DNA from: a virus
Length of the DNA: 64,000 nt
Strand: one strand, 5' to 3'
IMG/VR virus record: IMGVR_UViG_3300028581_000011
Coordinates: 1 to 64,000 of that record
Shown: one piece after another, positions 1 to 7,715 of the stretch
How the letters are laid out: each line of letters starts with the position of its first letter
How positions within the stretch are numbered: position 1 is the first letter of the stretch
The notes under the pieces: generated by a model
Seen by the model: the letters and a program-made list of their open reading frames with translations, nothing else
What the model was told of the DNA's origin: nothing
The model's database searches: none
Program-made: the position numbers and the translations under genes

Positions 1-268
1 CCAGATTGCTCAGATAGCCTTCGTCACGGTGCAGCAGTATGTCGCCAGGCTCTACAAGCGAGTTCGTGACATGTAGAGCCTCATCCAGCGACACCTTGTT
101 ACGCCACGAATACCATCCAAGCATGAATGGGAACTTGTCCCAGCCCAGCCAACGAAGATCGCCAGGCAGGAAGACAAGATAGCGGAAAACCCTATGCAAC
201 AACGGCAGTTTGCTCTCAGAGTAACCTGTGCAAGCCTCAGCCAGTGTCGTAAGGGTTTTCATCTGCAT
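1..268 (-). CDS. N-terminal part of a probable permuted papain-like (YiiX/NlpC-P60 type) hydrolase, cut by window edge
   Basis: The frame is open from an ATG at 268 to the window edge, so only 89 residues are visible. The start is supported by AGGA about 7 bases upstream; a second ATG follows two codons later. Around residue 75 the sequence GDILLHRDEGYLSNL matches the GDI-L segment that opens permuted NlpC/P60-like cysteine hydrolases, where a Ser-His/Trp-Ser-His motif follows; that part lies outside the window. The family cleaves amide or ester bonds in peptidoglycan or lipids. The call rests on one motif. The gene follows 281-748 by 12 bases and is likely co-transcribed with it. Confidence 0.5.
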   Translation of the reverse strand, partial: MQMKTLTTLAEACTGYSESKLPLLHRVFRYLVFLPGDLRWLGWDKFPFMLGWYSWRNKVSLDEALHVTNSLVEPGDILLHRDEGYLSNL

Positions 269-280
269 GGTGCGTCCTGC

Positions 281-748
281 CTATCGAATGTCTTCCAGGT
301 CGTACACAAACCACTTGTCGATGCATACGCCACACTTAGCCGCAGAGTCAGCTATGTCCTTCTGCCATGTCGAGCAGCATGTGACAAACGTCTTACCGTA
401 CTTGCGAATCAGGGAATAGTCTGAACCGTACTTAACGCGTTCATCGGCCAGCATGCGCTTCATAGACGCTATCGGATCTTCGTCAAGCGCAACAGCCTCA
501 GGCAACTGTGAGTCGGCTGGTGCGTAGCAAGATATAAACACAACCAGATCGCCATCTTCAAGCTCAAAGTCCCTGGCAACGTCTTGAAACGTCTTATCGA
601 CACCACGGCGTACAGTCACATAGAAGTCAGAGAACTTGTCACTCTCTGATCGAAGCATGTCGAACTTGAATCCGACCGTCGAGATGATATCGGACTTATA
701 GGCATGACAGCCCTTGACACCGTACCAAGCAATTCCGATCCCGGTCAT
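281..748 (-). CDS. Hypothetical protein, 155 aa
   Basis: Unrecognised soluble protein. It has a normal start with GAGGGG just upstream of the ATG at 748. The middle is acidic (FELEDGDLVVFISCY), the C-terminal half has four Cys residues, and no membrane segment is visible. It is the first gene downstream, in transcription order, of the 35-bp repeat array, so the array would form its 5' leader if transcription comes from further right. Confidence 0.75.
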   Translation of the reverse strand: MTGIGIAWYGVKGCHAYKSDIISTVGFKFDMLRSESDKFSDFYVTVRRGVDKTFQDVARDFELEDGDLVVFISCYAPADSQLPEAVALDEDPIASMKRMLADERVKYGSDYSLIRKYGKTFVTCCSTWQKDIADSAAKCGVCIDKWFVYDLEDIR

Positions 749-761
749 TAGTACCCCTCAA

Positions 762-2052
762 TTCTGTTGTCCGAGTGTGTGGTTACTAGCAGTGGTTGAT
801 GTTATCGAGACTGATGGTTACTAGCGCGAAGTGATGTTGTCAGTGCCAATGGTTACTCACGGTGCATGCTGTTGTCTTGTGGTTTGGTTACTCGTTCTGC
901 CTGATGTTGTCTTGTTTTTTGATTACTTGCATCCCATGCAGTTGTCAATGGCTGTGGTTACTCACACTTATTGCTGTTGTCGCCATCAATGATTACTTCC
1001 GATGACTGCGGTTGTCTCAGGTGCTGATTACGCGTGGGGATTCAATTGAGTGGATGTTGTCAGCGCTAAGGATTACTCGACGAGGATGCTGTTGTCTGGG
1101 GGCATGGTTACTCGTGGACGATGCTGTTGTCCGGTAGGTTGATTACTCGTTTGACCTGCTGTTATTGGGTCCAATGATTACTCGCACGGGTTGATGTTAT
1201 CTTTCTTCCTTGGTTACTCGCGGTACTTGAGGTTATCGTCGTCGGTGGTTACTCAACGTCGGTGATGTTATCGACTTGATTGGCTGTTCTGCGTTAGTGC
1301 TGTTATCGGTTGATCTGATTACTCGGACATTGTGATGTTGTCTGGGAGCAGTGGCTACTCTCGGAGGGTGCTGTTGTCTGCGAGCATGATTACTAAACAG
1401 TCGTGCTGTCGTCGCTGGGTTTGATTACTCGCTGTCAATGATGTTGTCTGTGGGGCTGATTACTCGGACATTGTGCTGTTGTCTGGGAGCATGATTACTA
1501 AACAGTCGTGCTGTCGTCGCTTGGCTTGATTACTCTCGGAGCATGATGTTATCGATGCGTTTGGTTACACGAGTGTAATGCTGTTGTCACGGTCTTTGGT
1601 TACTCGGACAGCGTGATGTTGTCTGGAGCAGTGGTTATTTGGCCTGCGTGATGTTGTCTGGACCGATGATTACTCGCCACCAATGCTGTTGTCGTAAGGT
1701 GTGATTACTCGTGGACGGTGATGTTATCCGGTAAAGTGGTTACTTCAGGGGTCTGCTGTTGTCACGGCATTTGGTTACTCAAACTATGTGATGTTATCGT
1801 GGCGTGTGATTACTCAAGTCGCATGCTATTGTCTGAGACTTTGATTACTCCGGGTGCGTGCTGTTGTCTGGGACATTGGTTACTCCGGGTGCGTGCTGTT
1901 GTCTGGGACCTTGATTACTCTCTGAAGATGCTGTTGTCGTATCAACTGGTTACTACAGCGTGGTGATGTTGTCTCGGGCCTTGGTTACTCCTGGCGACTG
2001 ATGTTGTCTTAACGCGTGAGTGCTCAAACCTAATGCAGTTATCATAGTGTGT
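762..2052. repeat. Tandem array of ~36 degenerate 35-bp units with two conserved blocks
   Basis: On the plus strand each unit reads GRTTACTC, 8 variable bases, TGMTGTTRTC, 9 variable bases. Block 1 starts at 781, 816, 851, 886, 921, 956, 991, 1026, 1071, 1106, 1141, 1176, 1212, 1247, 1282 (decayed), 1317, 1353, 1388 and then every 35 bases to 1983, with a decayed unit at 2018. The spacing is 35 except for two 36-base steps and one 45-base step, where exactly 10 bases are added between the blocks. Spacers differ from unit to unit, except for a recent internal duplication of about 70 bases (1388-1423 region and 1493-1528 region). The array fills the whole gap between two minus-strand genes. It is not protein coding, since 35 is not a multiple of three. 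It may be an iteron or partition-type protein-binding array, or a repeat-containing RNA. Confidence 0.95.
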
Positions 2053-2070
2053 GAATGCTTAGGGAAAGTA

Positions 2071-5037
2071 TCAGGCGCTCGGGGCAACGGTTGTTGCCTG
2101 TTGCGATTTAGCTCGAATCTGTGCCAGAGCAGGCTTAAGCTGCTTAAGAATATAGTTCTGCATTGTTTCGCTCTTATTAGCCCGCTGCAGTAACGCCAGG
2201 GTCTTCTCAGGCGTGTAGCCATACTTGGCCATGGATGTCATCAACTCCTTGTATTCCTCTGGTGTGACCTTCAGATCATTCATGAGCCAGGGGAATTGCT
2301 GCTGAGCGGCAATGAATTCAGGCGAACCTACAGCCGCCGCAGGTGCAGCGCTGGGCACCGGACTTTCAGCGCCTGGAACTGGCACAGCTGACGGAGTAGG
2401 CGTCTCTTCACCACCCGCGCTAGCAGGCACAGCAGCTGCCTCAGGCGGTACGGCAGGAGCCTCAGGCTGCTTGCCGCCGAGGTACTGTCCGATTGGGCCG
2501 GGTATGTTGTGGCCAAACAAGCCTAATGCACCAAGGCCGAGGCCGGCTGCCATAGGCAATCCGCCACCTTCGCCTGATGCAGCTTGGTATCCGCCGTACA
2601 GCAACGGCAGTATAGCCATCGTCGTCATCCACTTCTGCTGTGGGGACAAATGGCCATATCCAAGCATCTCGAATATCGGATCGAAAGGCGTTGTCTGTGC
2701 GGGTTGCTCAGGTGTTACCGTGCCCGTCACGTTAGCCTTGGGCAGCTTCTCCAACGGTGCGGCAGGCTCTGGCGATGCAGGCTGCGCTGAAGGCGCATTG
2801 CTGCCAGGTACACCCATATCTGGCATAGGCACCGGAGGAACTGCACCCTTGGGCATAGGCATCTGAGGCATTGGTACTGGCGGTACAGCGCCCTTAGGCC
2901 CAGGGTATTGAGGCATAGGCACTGGCGGCACCTTGCCAGGCGTCATGGGATTTGTCTGGGGGTTAGGCTGCGCTGGAGCTGCAGGCTCAACTCGAAGGGC
3001 GTTGTCTGCTGGAGTACCGGCCTGCTCTTCATGATGTTTGATTATCGCCTGTACCAATTCGTTATTGGGATCTGACGCCATGTCATCAACAAGCTTGTTA
3101 GCGCCTACATCATGCGCCCTGTCGATCAATGCATCGGCTGTGGCTAGACCAGCGCCCATGCTCAATGTCTTGTTGGCCATAGGTCCGACAACAGGCGTTT
3201 GCGGATGCAGGCTCAGAGCCTTCAATCCCTTATCCACTATGCCATTTCTGCTTATGAGCTGCCTGCCCTTACCTGCGCGAAGAGAAGCACGAAGTCCACC
3301 GGCACTTCCACCAACCAATCCGCCGGCAAGAGCCATATCGCTGTCTTCACCTGTTATGGCCTTATTGCCAACGTCATAGGCAAAGCCGGCGCCACTACCA
3401 CGAATTGCACCGCCCAGCGTGTTATCGACTATCGTTCGCGGTACACGCGGCAGGGACTTCGTTATGCCCTTCACAGCGCCATGAGCTGCACCAAGACCGC
3501 CGAGCGTATTGGCAAACGTGCCATCTTCTTTGCCAGTAATCTTGTCTAAGCCGGCACCCAAGGCATAACCACCAGCGCCCTGTGCAACAGGCTTAACGAC
3601 AAGGTTCTTCACAAGGCCGGGTGTTTTATCGGCTACAGACTTGGTTGCTTTGACAGTTGCCGACGGTATGGCTTTAATGGTTCCTTTAACGATATCAGTA
3701 AGGCCGCTGAGCTTGATCAATGGCATGAGATCATCGGCAGACTCAGGCGTGACTCGTATGGCCGTTTCAGCGGCCTTGATGATGTCTGCATTCATGTAGC
3801 CCTTGTCAGTCAGCGTGAACAGGAAACTGAGGGCAAAGTCGGACAGTTCAGCCAGCTTCTCTGTGCTGTCATCGTCCTTGCACACACAAGGCGACAGATT
3901 GCACGTTTCACACAGATTGCGATCAACAGGGATCGTCTTATGTTCACTGGCTTTGGCAAGCATGGCAGAGTTCTCCAAGTCTTTAGGTTTAACGAGCGAC
4001 TTGTACAGTTGGCGGCCTATTTCACCGGCACCTACCAGTGAGCCACCTATTCCAAGCCGTCGAAGACCGCTAGGTAATTTACGAATGAACGGCAGCGGAT
4101 TGAGTCCGGTGAACGTATTGATAGCTGATGGCACCATCTGGATTGCTGTGGGCGCTGCAGCTACAGTCTTAGACAAACCCTTGCGTGCCACAGGGCTAGT
4201 CATGACGTCTGCAAATAGACTCATAAGCTGGCGGCGACTGATCGGCTCGTTGTGGCTGACACTGGCCAGCGTGCTGATCATAGTTGGTGATATACCCTTA
4301 AAGGCCTTGCGACCTATCAAATTCTGTACAGCGCCTATAGCTGCCCTTGGTATGGCTGCTGACTTCTCGGCAGCCCTCACAGGCAATTGATTAGACGCAA
4401 GCAATGTACGCAACACAGCTCTACGCGCCTTTGTAGCCGCAGGATTCATGCCACGATTTATTCGGGTGTTCTGTAGGGCTGTGATCAGAGAACGAAAGCG
4501 TATATTCTGCAAGGCTGATCGTGTGTCTGTACCTCGCTCTTCATCCGATACAGGATCACCGACCTCACCAGTGCCGAAGTATGTGCGACTGCCACGATAC
4601 TTAGCTCGACGTGCATCGTTAGCCTGATTAGTCCATTCGAATGTAACCGGATCAATAGGCAGCAAACGAGGATTGTGCAGCTTGTAGCCTGCCTCTTCTA
4701 TGAACTCACGAGCACCCGCCTGCTCCAACGTCTCACCGTCTTCAACGCCGCCACCAAATGCACCATGGTTCTTGTCCTGATCGTAATAACCGCCAAGAAC
4801 TTTGCCCGCCTGATTAAGGCCGAACATCTCTATTCGATCACGGTACGGACGCGAGTCATCAGCCTTTTTCTTAGCTTTCGGAGACTTGATCTTCTTGATC
4901 ACGTTGGTGTCCTTCTTCGACTTGTCGATAGGCTTGCTAGGCTTGTCGATACGCAGCTTGCCAGGCACGCTGTCCTGCAGCTTACCAATAGGCTGCATGC
5001 CCTGCGTCATCAGCGCTATGAGCTGGCTTAGTGTCAT
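2071..5037 (-). CDS. 988-aa protein with N-terminal Nudix domain and long Pro/Gly/Ala-rich region
   Basis: Residues about 60-180 carry a complete Nudix box at about 96-118 (GGVEDGE, seven residues, REFIEEAGY), matching GX5EX7REUXEEXGU. Nudix enzymes hydrolyse nucleoside diphosphates linked to another group. The remaining ~800 residues are different: a CETCNLSPCVC cluster near 390, several glycine-zipper-like hydrophobic stretches, a repeated PVPMP/KGAVPPVPMP segment and a C-terminal helical region. Length and composition resemble virion or ejected proteins. It is followed on the left by the repeat array. The pairing of a Nudix enzyme with a structural-looking tail is unusual, and substrate and location are unknown. 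Confidence 0.75.
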   Translation of the reverse strand: MTLSQLIALMTQGMQPIGKLQDSVPGKLRIDKPSKPIDKSKKDTNVIKKIKSPKAKKKADDSRPYRDRIEMFGLNQAGKVLGGYYDQDKNHGAFGGGVEDGETLEQAGAREFIEEAGYKLHNPRLLPIDPVTFEWTNQANDARRAKYRGSRTYFGTGEVGDPVSDEERGTDTRSALQNIRFRSLITALQNTRINRGMNPAATKARRAVLRTLLASNQLPVRAAEKSAAIPRAAIGAVQNLIGRKAFKGISPTMISTLASVSHNEPISRRQLMSLFADVMTSPVARKGLSKTVAAAPTAIQMVPSAINTFTGLNPLPFIRKLPSGLRRLGIGGSLVGAGEIGRQLYKSLVKPKDLENSAMLAKASEHKTIPVDRNLCETCNLSPCVCKDDDSTEKLAELSDFALSFLFTLTDKGYMNADIIKAAETAIRVTPESADDLMPLIKLSGLTDIVKGTIKAIPSATVKATKSVADKTPGLVKNLVVKPVAQGAGGYALGAGLDKITGKEDGTFANTLGGLGAAHGAVKGITKSLPRVPRTIVDNTLGGAIRGSGAGFAYDVGNKAITGEDSDMALAGGLVGGSAGGLRASLRAGKGRQLISRNGIVDKGLKALSLHPQTPVVGPMANKTLSMGAGLATADALIDRAHDVGANKLVDDMASDPNNELVQAIIKHHEEQAGTPADNALRVEPAAPAQPNPQTNPMTPGKVPPVPMPQYPGPKGAVPPVPMPQMPMPKGAVPPVPMPDMGVPGSNAPSAQPASPEPAAPLEKLPKANVTGTVTPEQPAQTTPFDPIFEMLGYGHLSPQQKWMTTMAILPLLYGGYQAASGEGGGLPMAAGLGLGALGLFGHNIPGPIGQYLGGKQPEAPAVPPEAAAVPASAGGEETPTPSAVPVPGAESPVPSAAPAAAVGSPEFIAAQQQFPWLMNDLKVTPEEYKELMTSMAKYGYTPEKTLALLQRANKSETMQNYILKQLKPALAQIRAKSQQATTVAPSA

Positions 5038-5066
5038 GCTACTTGCCTTCTAGCACCCGTCACGCG

Positions 5067-5102
5067 AATGTGGTTGAGGACCCGCATATGCGGCCTCACA
5101 TT
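5067..5102 (-). other. Intercistronic hairpin
   Basis: AATGTG (5067-5072) pairs with CACATT (5097-5102), with further pairing AGG/CCT and the self-complementary CCGCATATGCGG inside. It overlaps the 3' end of the methyltransferase gene and lies before the start at 5037. There is no T tract, so it is more likely an mRNA processing or stability element than a terminator. Confidence 0.4.
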
Positions 5103-5797
5103 GTCACTACTACTTCCCATTGAGCTACCACATCGGGGTTCAAGTCGCGGATCGGTTTAGGCCCGAGCTTCTCATCGTACTTGACAGTGTCTACTGGGGA
5201 ATCAATGGGTACCACACACGGGTCATCGGTGGACCGTACACAGCGGCCAGCCAGGAGCTTCATCGCAATCGACGAGCGTCCAACGCCACTCTTGTACTCG
5301 TTGATGACTTGCACCACGTCTGAGACGAGCACGTGGCATTTGTGTCCGTGCCATACGGACCAAGAGAATCGCAGGCCCATGGCCCTGAGAACACCCTCGC
5401 CGGTGTCCTTGTCCTGCTCGAAGCTGGGCATTCTGATCCACACGCCCTTCCTGGCCTTGCGAAGCATGACCTGAATCACCGCGCTAACCCATTCCATGTT
5501 GGGCAGGTGCTCCAAGAAGTCCCAGGCCAGATAGTAATCCGCCTCGGGCAGCTCTTCCAAAGCACCGTCTGCCGTGAGATCCAAGCACCGAAAGCGCAAC
5601 CTACGAGACTCAAGATCCGCTCGAAAGCGTTCCTGTATGTCGATTCCCAGGCACTCGGCCGGGTCGATGCTGCGTACAAGCGGTCCGTAGTACATCGACC
5701 CGCGACGGATGAACTCAGTAATGCCGTTGCCCAGTTTGCATCCCAGTTCAACCACCTTCAGCGTCGTTTCCGTCATTGATTGCTGTGCATATGCCAT
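5096..5797 (-). CDS. Class I SAM-dependent methyltransferase
   Basis: A 233-aa Rossmann-fold methyltransferase. Visible motifs are VVELGCKLGNGI (SAM-binding motif I, residues about 15-26), CLGIDI (acidic end of strand 2), LDLTADGAL, and YYLAWDFLEHLPN (motif IV region with an LEHL helix typical of Methyltransf_11/23-like enzymes). The target cannot be told from sequence; small molecules, sugars or proteins are possible. The start at 5797 has GGAGG seven bases upstream, overlapping the stop codon of the preceding gene. It lies between two structural-looking genes, so it may modify a virion component. Confidence 0.8.
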   Translation of the reverse strand: MAYAQQSMTETTLKVVELGCKLGNGITEFIRRGSMYYGPLVRSIDPAECLGIDIQERFRADLESRRLRFRCLDLTADGALEELPEADYYLAWDFLEHLPNMEWVSAVIQVMLRKARKGVWIRMPSFEQDKDTGEGVLRAMGLRFSWSVWHGHKCHVLVSDVVQVINEYKSGVGRSSIAMKLLAGRCVRSTDDPCVVPIDSPVDTVKYDEKLGPKPIRDLNPDVVAQWEVVVTM

Positions 5798-5799
5798 CG

Positions 5800-7674
5800 T
5801 CAGCCTCCGTTGACCAGCCTTGCATATGCGCAGCAGAACTTCATCGAGGCCTGCTTGTCGTCCAGCCCCAGCGTCTTGACCTTCTTCTTAGGCCGCATGG
5901 CTTTGTACGCACCAATGCCGCCAAGACCAACCAAGCTAGCTGCACCAAGCCCTGTAGGCCACGGATACTTCTTAGCGAAGTCCATAGGTGCCTTAGTGAA
6001 CTCACCCCAGCTTGCGCCAGGATTCTCAGCCAGCTCACTGAACTGTGATACAGGGGCCTTACGCCACTCTGCCAACAATTCGTCGTACGCCGTCTGATCC
6101 TTAGCGCCAGCCAGCGTAGATTGCAGTATCGACTGCGGTGTAATAGGCCGCTGACTAACAGCCGTCGTGAACTCGGGGCTATGCTCAAACACAGGCTTAA
6201 CCGGTGCAAGCATATTGCGGATTTCTTCCAAGCTAGGCAATGCACTTTTGACTGCAGCAGTCTTCTTCTTTGCCTTGGGCTTTGCCTTGGACTTGGCTTT
6301 TTCCTTTGCTACCTCGTCCGCTTCGAATTCGTCTGTAAGCCGCCACGACTCAAACTCATCTGCCGGTGTAGCAGGATCGGCAGCATCAGAGTCCGTATAA
6401 CGTGATGGATTCATATCCCGTAGCGCCATGGAGGCAAGCATCGAACGCAGATAAGGGTTGTTCACCTTTGTCGGAGCATAACTACGATCTATCGCCCGTC
6501 CAACAGTGGCATAGTCACGTGCCGGAGATGAGAACAATCGCGTTAGCATTCGCGGCTCTTTTGTACGTGCTGCATCCAGAAAGATCTGCCCCAAACCGCC
6601 GGCAGAGTCATGAATGTTGGATGCAATGGGCACAGGCTTGGCGAGATCCTTCCAGAATATACCGGCCGCTTTCTCTTTAGACTCTTCAGACTCGTCAGGC
6701 GTCATATAGAGGCCACCTAGATAACCACCAAGACCACCCAATGCACCGCCAAGAGCACCGGCATGCGGATTGTCATTGGCAGCCAGACCCAGGTTGCTAC
6801 CGACATTAAATCCAAGGCCAGCCAGCAATCCACGAATGGAACCCTTACGCCCATTCGCCAATGCACCAACGCCTGCACCGATCATAGGCGCAGCCGCCAT
6901 GCTACCGGCAGCACCAGCCGGGCCTGAATGCAACAATGCATCATTAGCACTTACAGCCTCGTTGCCGAGTGTGCCTATCAATGCGCCCAATGCACCACCG
7001 CCAATCGAAGCGCGTTTGCACGATACAGCAGCACGTTTTCCTAGCGATGATACCTTCATAGTATCTTCCTGCGTTTTTTGGGTTTTCGACTTCCTGTTCT
7101 TACCCGGTTTATCTGGCTTAACACCAGCAGGCGGACGCTTGTAACTATCCGTGGCCATACCTGCCAATGAAGCGGGCGTTAAACCAACGGAGACGCATGT
7201 AGAGGCCACCTTAGGCCCTGCAGGCGTAATTGGGCGCTTAAGTCCCTGAGAGCCCTGTGAGGGCCCACCGGGCCAACCTGGAATTCCTGTAGGCTGACTA
7301 TGCACTTCAGGCATCATATTGATATCCGGCACCTGTTCAGTAACCGGACCTTGCCCAGGAGCATACGTAACACTGCCCTGTGAGTTAGGCATGAATCCCT
7401 TCGTCGGTGCCTGCGGAGGCATAGGTGCGGGTGCAGCCTGCGGAGGTGGAGCCTGAGGAGCTTGCTGTGGTTGAGGAGCAGCTGGCTGAGGAGTAATCGT
7501 CCTCTGCTGCTGTATAGCCGCTGCCTCCTGCACACCCTGTGTCGTAGCTGCACCACCAGGACCACCAGGACCAGATGTAGCGGCAGCATTAACACCCATA
7601 GCCGTAGCCGTAGGCGTTGCAGGCCTAAGAGTCATATTCTGCATAGCTGGTTGCGTGCCAGGTGCAAGTGACAT
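5800..7674 (-). CDS. 624-aa Pro/Gln/Ala-rich probable virion protein with glycine-zipper segments
   Basis: The N-terminal 150 residues are rich in Pro, Gln and Ala, followed by a basic linker. Residues about 215-330 hold Gly/Ala-rich hydrophobic stretches (for example GALGGALGGLGGYLGG) of the glycine-zipper type, seen in membrane-inserting ejected proteins. A Lys-rich AKPKAKKK segment follows. A possible membrane helix (TGLGAASLVGLGGIGAY) sits near the C-terminus before a basic tail. No catalytic motif is seen. The start at 7674 is preceded by GGGAG. It is one of three long low-complexity neighbours; a role in the virion or genome delivery is inferred from composition only. Confidence 0.7.
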   Translation of the reverse strand: MSLAPGTQPAMQNMTLRPATPTATAMGVNAAATSGPGGPGGAATTQGVQEAAAIQQQRTITPQPAAPQPQQAPQAPPPQAAPAPMPPQAPTKGFMPNSQGSVTYAPGQGPVTEQVPDINMMPEVHSQPTGIPGWPGGPSQGSQGLKRPITPAGPKVASTCVSVGLTPASLAGMATDSYKRPPAGVKPDKPGKNRKSKTQKTQEDTMKVSSLGKRAAVSCKRASIGGGALGALIGTLGNEAVSANDALLHSGPAGAAGSMAAAPMIGAGVGALANGRKGSIRGLLAGLGFNVGSNLGLAANDNPHAGALGGALGGLGGYLGGLYMTPDESEESKEKAAGIFWKDLAKPVPIASNIHDSAGGLGQIFLDAARTKEPRMLTRLFSSPARDYATVGRAIDRSYAPTKVNNPYLRSMLASMALRDMNPSRYTDSDAADPATPADEFESWRLTDEFEADEVAKEKAKSKAKPKAKKKTAAVKSALPSLEEIRNMLAPVKPVFEHSPEFTTAVSQRPITPQSILQSTLAGAKDQTAYDELLAEWRKAPVSQFSELAENPGASWGEFTKAPMDFAKKYPWPTGLGAASLVGLGGIGAYKAMRPKKKVKTLGLDDKQASMKFCCAYARLVNGG

Positions 7675-7715
7675 AAGACAATGCTCCCTTCCTGGGAAGA
7701 AAAGACGTATAGATG

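Noticed and set aside
1718-1966. 82-codon plus-strand ORF inside the array
   Set aside because: The 35-base period is not a multiple of three, and the ORF is a by-product of the repeat sequence.
762-2052. CRISPR array
   Set aside because: Conserved parts are only 8 and 10 bases with 8-9 base spacers; no 24-37 base repeat and no cas genes.
2312-2866. 184-codon Gly/Ala-rich plus-strand ORF, and similar ones at 8326-8805 and 6770-7144
   Set aside because: They lie opposite Pro/Ala-rich coding regions and have no ribosome-binding signals.
5096-5797. DNA (base) methyltransferase
   Set aside because: No DPPY, PC or similar catalytic motif was seen; the fold is the generic small-molecule/protein type.
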